Assembly (NCBI RefSeq): GCF_001512295.1
Contig: NZ_LNUP01000015.1
Location: forward strand, 248,001-312,000
Length of the DNA stretch: 64,000 bases
Origin: Pseudomonas sp. EpS/L25
GTDB lineage: Bacteria > Pseudomonadota > Gammaproteobacteria > Pseudomonadales > Pseudomonadaceae
Direction of reading: 5' to 3'
The notes under the pieces are model-generated. The model was given only the letters and a program-made list of their open reading frames with translations. It was not told the DNA's origin and ran no database searches. This document shows positions 37,471 to 46,003 of this stretch, piece after piece (the stretch's first letter is position 1; each line of letters starts with the position of its first letter). The position numbers and the translations under genes are program-made.

Positions 37471-38112
37471 ATGTCCGTCCAGCCACCGTCTTCTTCCGCG
37501 CCCGCACCCGGCACTCGCCTGGTGATCTGCGAGCACTGCGACTCGGTGCATCGCCTCGAACCCCTCGCGGCAGGCGAGCGGGCGCATTGCCTGCGCTGCG
37601 GCGCGCTGCTCCACCGCGCCAGCCGGCTCGATATCCAGGGGCTGCTGGCCCTGGCCTGCGCCGCCGCGGTGCTGTTCGTCGTCGCCAATGTCGGGCCCAT
37701 CCTGCAATTGAGCTTTCGCGGCCTGCACAGCGAGGCGACCCTGCTCGAATCCATCGTCGCCATGAGCAGCGGCTTCGCCGGGCCCATGGCGCTGGTGGTG
37801 GCCATGACCCTGTTCGTGGTGCCCCTTCTGCAAATCGTCCTGCTGCTCTGGGTGCTCGGTTTCGCCCTGGCCGGCTACCGTGCGCCCGGCTTCGCCACGG
37901 CCATGGTCACCCTGCATTATCTGCGGCCCTGGAGCATGATCGAGGTCTTCGTGCTGGGTGCCCTGGTGGCGGTGATCAAGCTCGCCGGCCTGCTCCACGT
38001 GGTGGTGGGCGTGGGGCTGTTCGGCATGGTGGGCCTGATGGTGGTCTTGCTGGTCATCGCCAAGCGCGACCTGCATCCGCTGTGGGACGCCGTCGGGGAG
38101 CGCGAGCCATGA
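37471..38112 (+). CDS. PqiA-family membrane protein, first half (PqiA1)
   Basis: 213 aa. It begins with a zinc-ribbon-like segment (VICEHCDSVHRL, AHCLRCGALLHR), then four membrane spans with LLALACAAAVLFVVANVGPI and HYLRPWSMIEVFVLGALVAV, which are typical of PqiA. In E. coli PqiA is one protein of about 417 aa made of two such halves; here the halves are separate genes joined by an ATGA overlap. PqiA works with the MCE protein PqiB and lipoprotein PqiC in lipid movement between membranes. Confidence 0.88.
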   Translation: MSVQPPSSSAPAPGTRLVICEHCDSVHRLEPLAAGERAHCLRCGALLHRASRLDIQGLLALACAAAVLFVVANVGPILQLSFRGLHSEATLLESIVAMSSGFAGPMALVVAMTLFVVPLLQIVLLLWVLGFALAGYRAPGFATAMVTLHYLRPWSMIEVFVLGALVAVIKLAGLLHVVVGVGLFGMVGLMVVLLVIAKRDLHPLWDAVGEREP

Positions 38113-38750
38113 CCGCGCCGCAACTACCACCGCGGGCCGACGAACTCGGCCTCTGCCTCTGCCATGTCTGCGGCAAGGTCTGCACCGCGCCGCGTCGGCA
38201 CAAGGCCGGCTGCCCGCGCTGCGGCTCGGCGCTGCACCGCCGCAAGCCCAACGTCTACGCCAAGACCTGGGCCTACCTCATCGCCGCGCTGATCCTCTAC
38301 ATCCCGGCCAACACCCTGCCGGTGATGTATACCGGTACCCTGGGCCGTGGCGCGGAAAGCACCATTCTCGAAGGGGTGATCGAGTTCTGGGAGAACGGCT
38401 CCTGGGGCGTCGCCCTGGTGATCTTCATCGCCAGCGTGGCGGTGCCGTCCATCAAGTTCCTGGTACTCGGTACCCTGTTGGTGACCTGCCAGAGACACAG
38501 CGACTGGGCGACCGCCCAGCGCGCCCGGCTCTATCGCTTCGTCGAGCTGATCGGCTATTGGTCGATGCTCGACGTCATCGTGGTCGCTCTGGTGTCGGCC
38601 CTGGTGCATTTCGGTGCCCTGAGCTCGGCCGCGCCGCGCCTGGGCATCGTCTTCTTTGGTTTCGTGGTGGTGCTGACGATGCTCGCCGCGATGAGTTTCG
38701 ATCCCCGCTTGATCTGGGATGCAGAGGTGAACGATGACGGACAGGCATGA
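38109..38750 (+). CDS. PqiA-family membrane protein, second half (PqiA2)
   Basis: 213 aa. Two CxxC pairs (CHVCGKVC, CPRCGSALH) precede four membrane spans, including AYLIAALILYIPANTLPVMY and RFVELIGYWSMLDVIVVALV, both PqiA hallmarks. It starts inside the stop of PqiA1 (ATGA) and overlaps the MCE gene by 17 bases, so the four pqi genes form one tightly coupled operon. Confidence 0.9.
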   Translation: MTAPQLPPRADELGLCLCHVCGKVCTAPRRHKAGCPRCGSALHRRKPNVYAKTWAYLIAALILYIPANTLPVMYTGTLGRGAESTILEGVIEFWENGSWGVALVIFIASVAVPSIKFLVLGTLLVTCQRHSDWATAQRARLYRFVELIGYWSMLDVIVVALVSALVHFGALSSAAPRLGIVFFGFVVVLTMLAAMSFDPRLIWDAEVNDDGQA

Positions 38751-40380
38751 ACCCGACGCCCTGGCGCCTACCCCCGAGGTACGCCGCAGTCGCTGGAGCG
38801 TATCGCTGATCTGGCTGGTGCCCATCGTGGCGGCCCTGATCGGGCTGTCCATGGTGGTGCACAGCTGGGCCTCCCGCGGGCCGACCATCAGCGTGACCTT
38901 CCTCACCGCCGAGGGCCTGGAAGCCGGCAAGACCCAGGTCAAGTACAAGAACGTGGTGATCGGTACCGTCAGCGACATTCGCCTGGCGCCGGATCGCAAT
39001 CGCGTGATCACCACCATCGAGCTGGAAAAGTCCGCCGAGGGTTTCGCCACCCAGGATGCCCGCTTCTGGGTGGTGCGCCCGCGCTTCGGCGTGAGTGGCG
39101 TGTCGGGCGTCGATACCCTGCTGTCGGGGGCCTTCATCGGTGCCGACATTGGCGACTCCACCGAGTCGCGCCGCGACTTCCGCGGCCTGGAGCAGCCTCC
39201 CGCGCTCATCCACGGCGCCTCCGGCCGGAGATTCATCGTCACGGCCGACGACATCGGCTCGCTGGACGTGGGCTCGCCGGTCTATTACCGCCGCATCCAG
39301 GTCGGTCGGGTGGTGTCCTTCCATCTCAACCCGGATGGCAAGGGCGTCAGTGCGCAGATCTTCGTCGACTCGCCCTATGACCGCTTCGTCACCGTCAACA
39401 CCCGCTTCTGGAACGCCAGCGGCGTCGATGTCTCGCTCAGCGCCGCCGGTCTCAAGCTCAATACCCAGTCGCTGGCCACCGTGGTGGCGGGCGGTATCGC
39501 CTTCGTCACGCCGGAATGGCCCAGGGATCCGCAGGAAGCCCAGGAAGACCAGAGCTTCACCCTGTTCGACGACCAGACCAGCGCCCTGGCGCCGCCGGAT
39601 GGCGAGCCGTTCTATGTACGGATGAGATTCCAGCAGTCCTTGCGCGGGCTCTCGACCGGCGCGCCGGTGGAGTTCCTTGGCATGAACGTCGGCCGGGTGG
39701 TCTCCCTGACCCCCGACTACGAAGACGCCCAGGACCGCTTCTCGCTGATCGTCGGTGCGGTCATCTATCCGCAGCGCCTGGGTGACGTCGGCAAGCGCAT
39801 CGAGGCCAAGGATCGCGATGGCAAGCTGTTCGCCGGCTGGGTGGCCCGCGGCCTGCGTGCCCAGGCGCGGACCGGCAATCTGCTGACCGGGCAGCTGTAC
39901 ATCTCCATCGACTTCGTGCCCAGCGCGCCCAAGGTGGCCTTCGATCCCCAGGCCAAGCCACTGGTGATCCCCACCGTCACCGGCAGCTTCGACCGCCTGC
40001 AGGAGCAGATGGCCGGTATCGTCAACAAGATCGACAAGATCCCCTTCGACTCCATCGGCAAGAACCTCGACACCAGCCTGGCGCAGCTCGGCGGCACCCT
40101 CAAGCAGCTCAACGCCGGCGTCCTGCCGCAGCTGACCACCACCCTGATGGGCGTGCAGCAGCTGACCGGCAGCGCCAGCCAGAGCCTGGGCGCCGATTCG
40201 CCGGTGCAGCAGAACCTGAACCAGACGCTGGAGGAAATGCAGCGCATGGCCCGCTCCCTGCGCGTGTTCGGCGACTACCTCGGCCGCCATCCGGAATCCC
40301 TGATCCGTGGTCTGGTGACCGATCCGCCGCCCAAGCTCGAACCGGGCTCCCGCGATCCCGCCAAAGGAAAACTGCCATGA
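38734..40380 (+). CDS. pqiB: MCE-domain intermembrane transport protein PqiB
   Basis: 548 aa. One N-terminal membrane helix (SLIWLVPIVAALIGLSMVVH) is followed by three MCE domains, starting near ISVTFLTAEGLEAGKTQVKY, FIVTADDIGSLDVGSPVYYR and FYVRMRFQQSLRGLSTGAPV. The helical C-terminal region (KNLDTSLAQLGGTLKQLNAG) is the needle-forming part in E. coli PqiB, which stacks into a hexameric tube across the periplasm. It overlaps pqiC by 4 bases. Confidence 0.93.
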   Translation: MTDRHEPDALAPTPEVRRSRWSVSLIWLVPIVAALIGLSMVVHSWASRGPTISVTFLTAEGLEAGKTQVKYKNVVIGTVSDIRLAPDRNRVITTIELEKSAEGFATQDARFWVVRPRFGVSGVSGVDTLLSGAFIGADIGDSTESRRDFRGLEQPPALIHGASGRRFIVTADDIGSLDVGSPVYYRRIQVGRVVSFHLNPDGKGVSAQIFVDSPYDRFVTVNTRFWNASGVDVSLSAAGLKLNTQSLATVVAGGIAFVTPEWPRDPQEAQEDQSFTLFDDQTSALAPPDGEPFYVRMRFQQSLRGLSTGAPVEFLGMNVGRVVSLTPDYEDAQDRFSLIVGAVIYPQRLGDVGKRIEAKDRDGKLFAGWVARGLRAQARTGNLLTGQLYISIDFVPSAPKVAFDPQAKPLVIPTVTGSFDRLQEQMAGIVNKIDKIPFDSIGKNLDTSLAQLGGTLKQLNAGVLPQLTTTLMGVQQLTGSASQSLGADSPVQQNLNQTLEEMQRMARSLRVFGDYLGRHPESLIRGLVTDPPPKLEPGSRDPAKGKLP

Positions 40381-40976
40381 AGCGCCTGACCTGCCTGGCC
40401 CTGCCCCTGTTGTTGGCCGCCTGCGCCGCCAAGGCGCCGCTCAACTACCACACCCTGACCAGTGCGGCCGAGCCGGAATCGGGTGGGCGCGCGGCGACCT
40501 TCCGCTTCGCCCTGCAGGGCGTCTCGGTACCGCCCCAGGTCGACCAGCCGCAACTGGTGATCCGCCAGGGCGACGGCATCGCCCTGCTGGAGAACGAGCG
40601 CTGGATCGCACCACTGGCCGACGAGATCCGCGGTGCCCTGTCGGCCGATCTGTCCGCGGACCTGGGCACCCTGGACCTGGGCGATGCCCCGCGCGGCGCT
40701 GGCGCACCGGTGCTGCGCATCAAGGTGGACGTGCAGCGCTTCGAGTCGATACCGGGACGCCGGGTACAGCAGGACGCGCTCTGGACGCTGCGCCTGGCCG
40801 AACCGGGAGGCGAGCGGATGCTCACCTGCGGCAGTCGCATCCAGCAGCCGGCAGGCGCGTCCTACGCCGAGGTCGTGCTCGCCCATCGCCAGGCGCTGGC
40901 GCAACTGGCCAAGCGCATCGAACCGGTGGCCCTCGCCTTCGTCGCCAATGGCGATACGGTCTGCCCGGCCGGCTGA
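40377..40976 (+). CDS. pqiC: PqiC-family outer-membrane lipoprotein
   Basis: 199 aa with a lipoprotein signal (MKRLTCLALPLLLAACAAKA; lipobox LLAAC). The body contains NYHTLT near its start and a C-terminal NGDTVCPAG, consistent with the ABC-type transport auxiliary (PqiC/YmbA) family. It probably docks the PqiB needle at the outer membrane. Its TGA stop is also the target duplication of inverted-repeat element copy 2. Confidence 0.88.
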   Translation: MKRLTCLALPLLLAACAAKAPLNYHTLTSAAEPESGGRAATFRFALQGVSVPPQVDQPQLVIRQGDGIALLENERWIAPLADEIRGALSADLSADLGTLDLGDAPRGAGAPVLRIKVDVQRFESIPGRRVQQDALWTLRLAEPGGERMLTCGSRIQQPAGASYAEVVLAHRQALAQLAKRIEPVALAFVANGDTVCPAG

Positions 40977-41145
40977 GAGCCTGTTCAACGTCTCGCAAGC
41001 TAGAAAGCAAGGCCTAAGGCGGCCCCACGAAAAGGCCTGAAAAAGCGGATCGGACCCGCGCTCGGGTTTACGCGTGGCAAATGAGCATTGCGATGGGGCC
41101 GCCCAGGGGCTTTTCAACGCCGCCCGGCAGACCTTGAACAGGCTT
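40977..41145 (+). mobile_element. MITE-like inverted-repeat element, copy 2 (169 bp, degenerate)
   Basis: The left end is GAGCCTGTTCAACGTCTCG; the right end is the complement of AAGCCTGTTCAAGGTCTG. It is flanked by TGA on both sides (40974-40976 and 41146-41148). The left TGA is the stop codon of pqiC. The interior shares GGCGGCCCCACGAAAA and AAATGAGCATT with copy 3 in the same orientation. It is more decayed than the other two copies. Confidence 0.65.
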
Positions 41146-41231
41146 TGAGGCGACAGCGTCGATTGCTGGAAGTGCCCTGGCTGGGCCAGAATGACGACCC
41201 CTTCGCTCTGCCTCTGCCAGGAGACACCGCA

Positions 41232-43229
41232 ATGCCCAGCCGTCGTGATCGAGCCAACGCCATCCGCGCCCTCAGCATGGATGCCGTGCAAAAAGCCAAC
41301 AGCGGCCACCCCGGCGCGCCCATGGGCATGGCCGACATCGCCGAGGTGCTCTGGCACGATCAGCTCAAGCACAACCCGGGCAACCCCCAGTGGGCCGACC
41401 GCGACCGCTTCGTGCTGTCCAACGGCCATGGCTCCATGCTGATCTATTCGCTGCTGCACCTGTCCGGTTACGACCTGTCCATCGATGACCTGAAGAACTT
41501 CCGCCAGCTGCACAGCAAGACCCCGGGCCACCCCGAATACGGTTACGCCCCCGGCATCGAGACCACCACCGGTCCGCTGGGGCAGGGCATCGCCAACGCC
41601 GTGGGCTTCGCCCTGGCGGAGAAGGTCCTGGCCGCCCAGTTCAACCGTGACGGCCACACCATCGTCGACCACCACACCTACGCGTTCCTGGGCGATGGCT
41701 GCATGATGGAAGGCGTCTCCCACGAAGCCTGCTCCCTGGCCGGCACCCTGGGCCTGTCCAAGCTGATCGCCTTCTACGACGACAACGGCATCTCCATCGA
41801 TGGCGAGGTCGAAGGCTGGTTCACCGACGATACTCCCAAGCGCTTCGAGAGCTACGGCTGGCAGGTGATCCGCAACGTCGACGGCCATGATGCCGACGAG
41901 ATCAAGACCGCCCTGGACACCGCGCGCAAGAGCGACCAGCCCACCCTGATCTGCTGCAAGACCGTGATCGGCTACGGCGCGCCGCACAAGCAGGGCAAGG
42001 AAGAGTGCCACGGCGCCCCCCTGGGCAACGACGAGATCCAGGCCGCCCGCGAACTGCTCGGCTGGTCCCATGCGCCCTTCGAGATTCCCGCCGACATCTA
42101 CGCCGAGTGGAGCGCCAAGGAGCGCGGTGCCGCTGCCGAGGCCGAGTGGAACGGTCGCTTCGCCGCCTACGCCGCTGCCCATCCGCAACTGGCCGCCGAG
42201 TTCAAGCGCCGCATGGCCGGTGACCTGCCTGCCGACTTCGCCCAGCGCGCCGCCGCCTTCATCCAGGAAGTCGCCGCCAAGGGCGAGACCATCGCCAGCC
42301 GCAAGGCCAGCCAGAATGCCCTGCAGTTCTTCGGCCCGCTGCTGCCCGAGTTGCTCGGCGGCTCCGCCGACCTGGCCGGTTCCAACCTGACCCTGTGGAA
42401 GGGCGCCAAGGGCGTCACCGCCGAAGATGCCAGCGGCAACTACGTGCATTACGGCGTCCGTGAATTCGGCATGAGCGCCATCATGAACGGCGTCGCCCTG
42501 CACGGCGGCCTGGTGCCCTACGGCGCCACCTTCCTGATGTTCATGGAATACGCCCGCAACGCGGTGCGCATGTCCGCCCTGATGAAGCAGCGGGTGCTCT
42601 ACGTCTTCACCCACGACTCCATCGGCCTCGGCGAAGACGGCCCCACCCACCAGCCGGTGGAGCAACTGGCCTCGCTGCGCTACACCCCCAACCTGGACAC
42701 CTGGCGTCCGGCCGACGCGGTGGAATCCGCCATCGCCTGGACCGCGGCCCTGGAGCGTCGCGACGGCCCCAGCGCCCTGATCTTCTCGCGCCAGAACCTG
42801 GCCCACAGCGTGCGCGACGAAGCCACCCTGGGCAACGCCGCCCGCGGTGGCTATGTGCTCAAGGACTGCGTGGGCGAACCCGAGCTGATCTTCATTGCCA
42901 CCGGCTCCGAAGTCGGCCTGGCGGTGCAGGCCTACGAGCGCCTGACCGCCGAAGGGCGCAACGTGCGCGTGGTCTCCATGCCCAGCACCAGCGTCTTCGA
43001 CCGCCAGAGCCCCGAGTACCGCCAGCAGGTGCTGCCGGTGGAAGTCGGCGCCCGCATCGCCATCGAAGCCGGCATCGCCGACTTCTGGTACAAGTACGTA
43101 GGCCTCGACGGTCGCATCATCGGCATGCACACCTACGGTGAATCCGCTCCGGCCGCCGCGCTCTTCGAGCACTTCGGCTTCACCCTGGACAACGTCCTGG
43201 CGGTGGCCGGCGAGTTGCTGGAAGACTAA
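41232..43229 (+). CDS. tktA: Transketolase
   Basis: 665 aa from the ATG at 41232, preceded by AGGAGA. Thiamin diphosphate binding is shown by [20 protein letters not shown]; other marks are [35 protein letters not shown] and [17 protein letters not shown]. It moves two-carbon units in the pentose phosphate pathway. In pseudomonads it usually clusters with metK upstream and epd-pgk-fba downstream. Here accessory genes from vgrG to nrdH separate it from epd. Confidence 0.97.
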   Translation: MPSRRDRANAIRALSMDAVQKANSGHPGAPMGMADIAEVLWHDQLKHNPGNPQWADRDRFVLSNGHGSMLIYSLLHLSGYDLSIDDLKNFRQLHSKTPGHPEYGYAPGIETTTGPLGQGIANAVGFALAEKVLAAQFNRDGHTIVDHHTYAFLGDGCMMEGVSHEACSLAGTLGLSKLIAFYDDNGISIDGEVEGWFTDDTPKRFESYGWQVIRNVDGHDADEIKTALDTARKSDQPTLICCKTVIGYGAPHKQGKEECHGAPLGNDEIQAARELLGWSHAPFEIPADIYAEWSAKERGAAAEAEWNGRFAAYAAAHPQLAAEFKRRMAGDLPADFAQRAAAFIQEVAAKGETIASRKASQNALQFFGPLLPELLGGSADLAGSNLTLWKGAKGVTAEDASGNYVHYGVREFGMSAIMNGVALHGGLVPYGATFLMFMEYARNAVRMSALMKQRVLYVFTHDSIGLGEDGPTHQPVEQLASLRYTPNLDTWRPADAVESAIAWTAALERRDGPSALIFSRQNLAHSVRDEATLGNAARGGYVLKDCVGEPELIFIATGSEVGLAVQAYERLTAEGRNVRVVSMPSTSVFDRQSPEYRQQVLPVEVGARIAIEAGIADFWYKYVGLDGRIIGMHTYGESAPAAALFEHFGFTLDNVLAVAGELLED

Positions 43230-43251
43230 GGCTCGCGGGTTGCAGGGCAAG

Positions 43252-43277
43252 AAGCCACGCTGCTGCGTGGCTTTTTT
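43252..43277 (+). terminator. Terminator of transketolase gene
   Basis: AAGCCACGC, a short loop, GCGTGGCTT, then TTTT, 23 bases after the stop codon. A strong intrinsic terminator. Confidence 0.88.
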
Positions 43278-43316
43278 ATGGCTGACATTCAGCGGAGGGA
43301 TAGTTCGCGGCCCTCG

Positions 43317-43506
43317 GAACCTGTTCACGATCTCGCGAGCTAGAGCCAAACAAGGCCTAGGCGGCCCCACGAAAACACCTGAGGAAGTCGCGCGCGAGTT
43401 TGCGAGTGGTAAATGAGCATTCCGGCGGGGCCGCCCAGGCGGGGCTGGCCTTCCAGGGTCTTTGCAATGCCGTTTGGCCGACGCGCAGCAGATCGTGAAC
43501 AGGTCC
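43317..43506 (+). mobile_element. MITE-like inverted-repeat element, copy 3 (190 bp)
   Basis: The left end is GAACCTGTTCACGATCT; the right end is the complement of GGACCTGTTCACGATCT. The flanks are TCG on the left (43314-43316) and TCA on the right (43507-43509), a TNA duplication with one change. The right TCA is, read on the minus strand, the TGA stop of vgrG. Inside, GTTTGGCCGACGCGCAGCAG and TTGTTTGGCTCTAGCTCGCG (complement) are shared with copy 1 in the opposite orientation. Confidence 0.75.
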
Positions 43507-45378
43507 TCAGGGATTCACCCTGATGCTCGCTCCCACCAAGGTGACGCCACCCGCATCCAGCTGGATGAAGCTGCCACCGGCCTTGAGGGTCAGGTGGACG
43601 CCAGCCTCCAGGACGATCTTCTGCCCGGACTGGAGCCGGATCTCACTACCGGCCTCGACGAACAGGCCGGTGCCCAGGCGCAGGTGCTGGCTGTCGCCGA
43701 TGTTCAGGTGGTCGTCGGCGCGGACCTCCGTGCGGCGTTCGCCGTGGGTGATGCGGTGTTCCTCGGCGTGAAATTCGCTGTAGCTGTTGGCGCGGATGCG
43801 TTGGTGCCGCTCGTGGCCGATCTCGCTGCGGTGGTCGTGGCCAATGCGTTCGTCCCAGTCACGCTGGGCGTGGATGTGGATCTCCTCCTGGCCCTGGCGA
43901 TCCTCGATGCGCAGTTCGTTGTAGCCACCGCCGCCGGGGCTGCTCAGGCTCTTGAAGCTGCTGTGGGTCTTGTCCTTGGGCAGTTCCAGCGGCGGACGAT
44001 GCTCGGCATGGTAGAGGCAGCCGGTGACCAGAGGCTGGTCGGGGTCCCCTTCGAGAAAGCCCACCAGTACCTCCATGCCGATGCGCGGCACGGCCAGGGC
44101 GCCATGGCCGTTGCCGGCCCAGCCGCTGGCGACTCGCAGCCAGCAGCTGGTGCGTTCATCCGCCTGGCCTTCGCGGTCCCAGTGGAATTGCACCTTGACC
44201 CGGCCGAGGGCGTCGCAGTGGATCTCTTCACCAGCCGGTCCGGTGACCACGGCGCTCTGGGCCCCTAGCAACCTTGGCTTGGGATGGCGCAGCGGTAGGC
44301 GGAAGGGTACCGACCAAGGGATGGCGGCGAAGGTATTGCGATAACCCTGGCGGAAGCCGTCGTCCTGCAGGCGACTATCGGCGCTGGTGATGCTTTCTTC
44401 GAGCACCTGGGGCTGCCGGCCCTGGTGACGAACCTCGGTCAGCAACCAGAGCTGGTTCCAGTCGCCGCGTGGGTGATCTTCCAGCGGTAGGAAATGCCCG
44501 CTCACCAGACTGGGCTGGTCGCTCGTGCCGCTGGCCTGGTGGGCGTCGGCCCTCAGGCGTTCCAGGCGTCGGCCGCTCAGACGCTGGCCGGTGTCACGGT
44601 CGGTGAAGCGGCCGGGAAAGCCGTAATGCTCCAGTGCCGGTTGAATGGTGGCCTGTGCGCTGCTTTCCAGCCGCAGGCGCGGCTTGAGGAAGTCATGATC
44701 GCGCAGGGTGGCAGCGCTGCTGCGGGTCCGCAAGGTGACAGCGAAGCGCCGGACCACGGGTTCGTCCGCCACCAGGCCACTGCCGGGCAGGTAGCGGGTG
44801 GCGCCCAGGCGGGGGAAACCGGTGGCGTCATCGCCGAACACCAGCACATGGCCATCGGGGCGGTGTTCGTGGTGATAGTGCAGGCCTTCCTCCTCGCATA
44901 GGCGATTGAGGAAGGCGAGATCGCTTTCGCCGTATTGCACGCAGTAGTCGCGTGGCGGATAGACCGTGGGGCCGAGGGCGAAGCGGTGGTCACCCTCGAG
45001 AATGCCGTGCTCTGCGAGCAGTTGGGCGAGGATCTGCGGGACGCTGCGCTGCTGGAAGATGCGCGAATTGACGCGGTGGGCGAGGTAGGCGAGCCGCGGC
45101 ACCAGGTCGAGGCGATAGCGGGTGAGGCGCTGGCCGGAATCACCCTGGGCGACGGCGGCGATCTGGCCATGGATGCCACCGCCCGGGGTCAAGCCCAGGT
45201 AGGCGCGGCGGTGCAGCAACTGCTCCAGTGGCCAGTCGGGTCTTTCGCTGACCAGGTCGAGCTGGAAGCGGTAGGGCTGGCCGATGGCTTCGCTGCCGTC
45301 GAAGGCGAGAATCTGGAAATCGTGAGCGACGCCTTCCAGCGTCAGGGTGAAGGGCGGAGCATTGGCCGGGCTGAACAT
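43507..45378 (-). CDS. vgrG: Type VI secretion tip protein VgrG, C-terminal tail apparently cut short
   Basis: 623 aa. The N-terminal gp27-like base runs from FTLTLEGVAHDFQILAFDGS to about residue 340. The gp5-like OB domain contains GPAGEEIHCDALGRVKVQFH and ASGWAGNGHGALAVPRIGME. A beta-helix with short repeats follows, ending LTLKAGGSFIQLDAGGVTLV, then GASIRVNP. Typical VgrG proteins continue with a Ser/Gly-rich tail after this point; here the TGA comes from the junction with the repeat element. No effector, adaptor or other type VI gene is in the window, so it is an orphan. Confidence 0.9.
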   Translation of the reverse strand: MFSPANAPPFTLTLEGVAHDFQILAFDGSEAIGQPYRFQLDLVSERPDWPLEQLLHRRAYLGLTPGGGIHGQIAAVAQGDSGQRLTRYRLDLVPRLAYLAHRVNSRIFQQRSVPQILAQLLAEHGILEGDHRFALGPTVYPPRDYCVQYGESDLAFLNRLCEEEGLHYHHEHRPDGHVLVFGDDATGFPRLGATRYLPGSGLVADEPVVRRFAVTLRTRSSAATLRDHDFLKPRLRLESSAQATIQPALEHYGFPGRFTDRDTGQRLSGRRLERLRADAHQASGTSDQPSLVSGHFLPLEDHPRGDWNQLWLLTEVRHQGRQPQVLEESITSADSRLQDDGFRQGYRNTFAAIPWSVPFRLPLRHPKPRLLGAQSAVVTGPAGEEIHCDALGRVKVQFHWDREGQADERTSCWLRVASGWAGNGHGALAVPRIGMEVLVGFLEGDPDQPLVTGCLYHAEHRPPLELPKDKTHSSFKSLSSPGGGGYNELRIEDRQGQEEIHIHAQRDWDERIGHDHRSEIGHERHQRIRANSYSEFHAEEHRITHGERRTEVRADDHLNIGDSQHLRLGTGLFVEAGSEIRLQSGQKIVLEAGVHLTLKAGGSFIQLDAGGVTLVGASIRVNP

Positions 45379-45496
45379 CGCATCGCATCCTTGCGAATCG
45401 AAAGCCCGGATTCTGCTCAGCGACTGGGCACCGCTTCAAGCGCTGGATTGCGCATTCTAGAGCGGTTTCACAGGCGATTTCTTGCGCAGTGGCGGT

Positions 45497-46003
45497 CTAG
45501 AGTGCGGCGAACAGGTCACGCGGCGGCGGCAGTGCCCCTTCCAATTCCAGCAGGAACTGCTTGGTCGGTAGGCCGCCGCCGAAACCGGTGAGGGCGCCGG
45601 ATGCGCCGATCACCCGATGGCAAGGCAGGACGATGGGCAAGGGATTGCGGCCATTGGCGGCGCCCACCGCGCGCATCGCCTGAGGGCGGCCGACGTGGGT
45701 CGCCAGCCGGCCGTAGCTCCAGGTCTGGCCATGGGGGATCTCGGCCAGGGCGCGCCAGACCTCCAGCTGGAAGGGCGTACCACGCGGCGCCAGGGGCAGG
45801 TCGAAGGTCTGGCGATGCCCCGCGAAATACTCACCGAGTTGCTGGCGGGCCAGGTCGAGGATCGGATGGTCGGTGGCGATCCAGCTGGCATCGCGCTTGG
45901 CCAGATAGCGATTCTCGGGAAACTCCACCACGCGCAGGCCACTGTCGTCGGCGGCCAGGGTGAGCGTTCCTATGGGGCTATCCAGCAGGCAGTAGGCGAT
46001 CAT
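45497..46003 (-). CDS. ogt: Methylated-DNA--protein-cysteine methyltransferase
   Basis: 168 aa from ATG 46003. The active-site motif is LPIVLPCHRVIGASG with the acceptor Cys, and the DNA-binding helix is GRPQAMRAVGAANGRNPLP. It removes O6-methylguanine and O4-methylthymine lesions by suicide transfer to itself. It overlaps the upstream ada-alkA gene by an ATGA junction, making a two-gene alkylation-repair operon. Confidence 0.95.
   Translation of the reverse strand: MIAYCLLDSPIGTLTLAADDSGLRVVEFPENRYLAKRDASWIATDHPILDLARQQLGEYFAGHRQTFDLPLAPRGTPFQLEVWRALAEIPHGQTWSYGRLATHVGRPQAMRAVGAANGRNPLPIVLPCHRVIGASGALTGFGGGLPTKQFLLELEGALPPPRDLFAAL

Noticed and set aside
40275-43370. 1031-codon antisense open frame opposite pqiC and tkt
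   Set aside because: It crosses the inverted-repeat element and two well-supported genes; no homology-like motifs.
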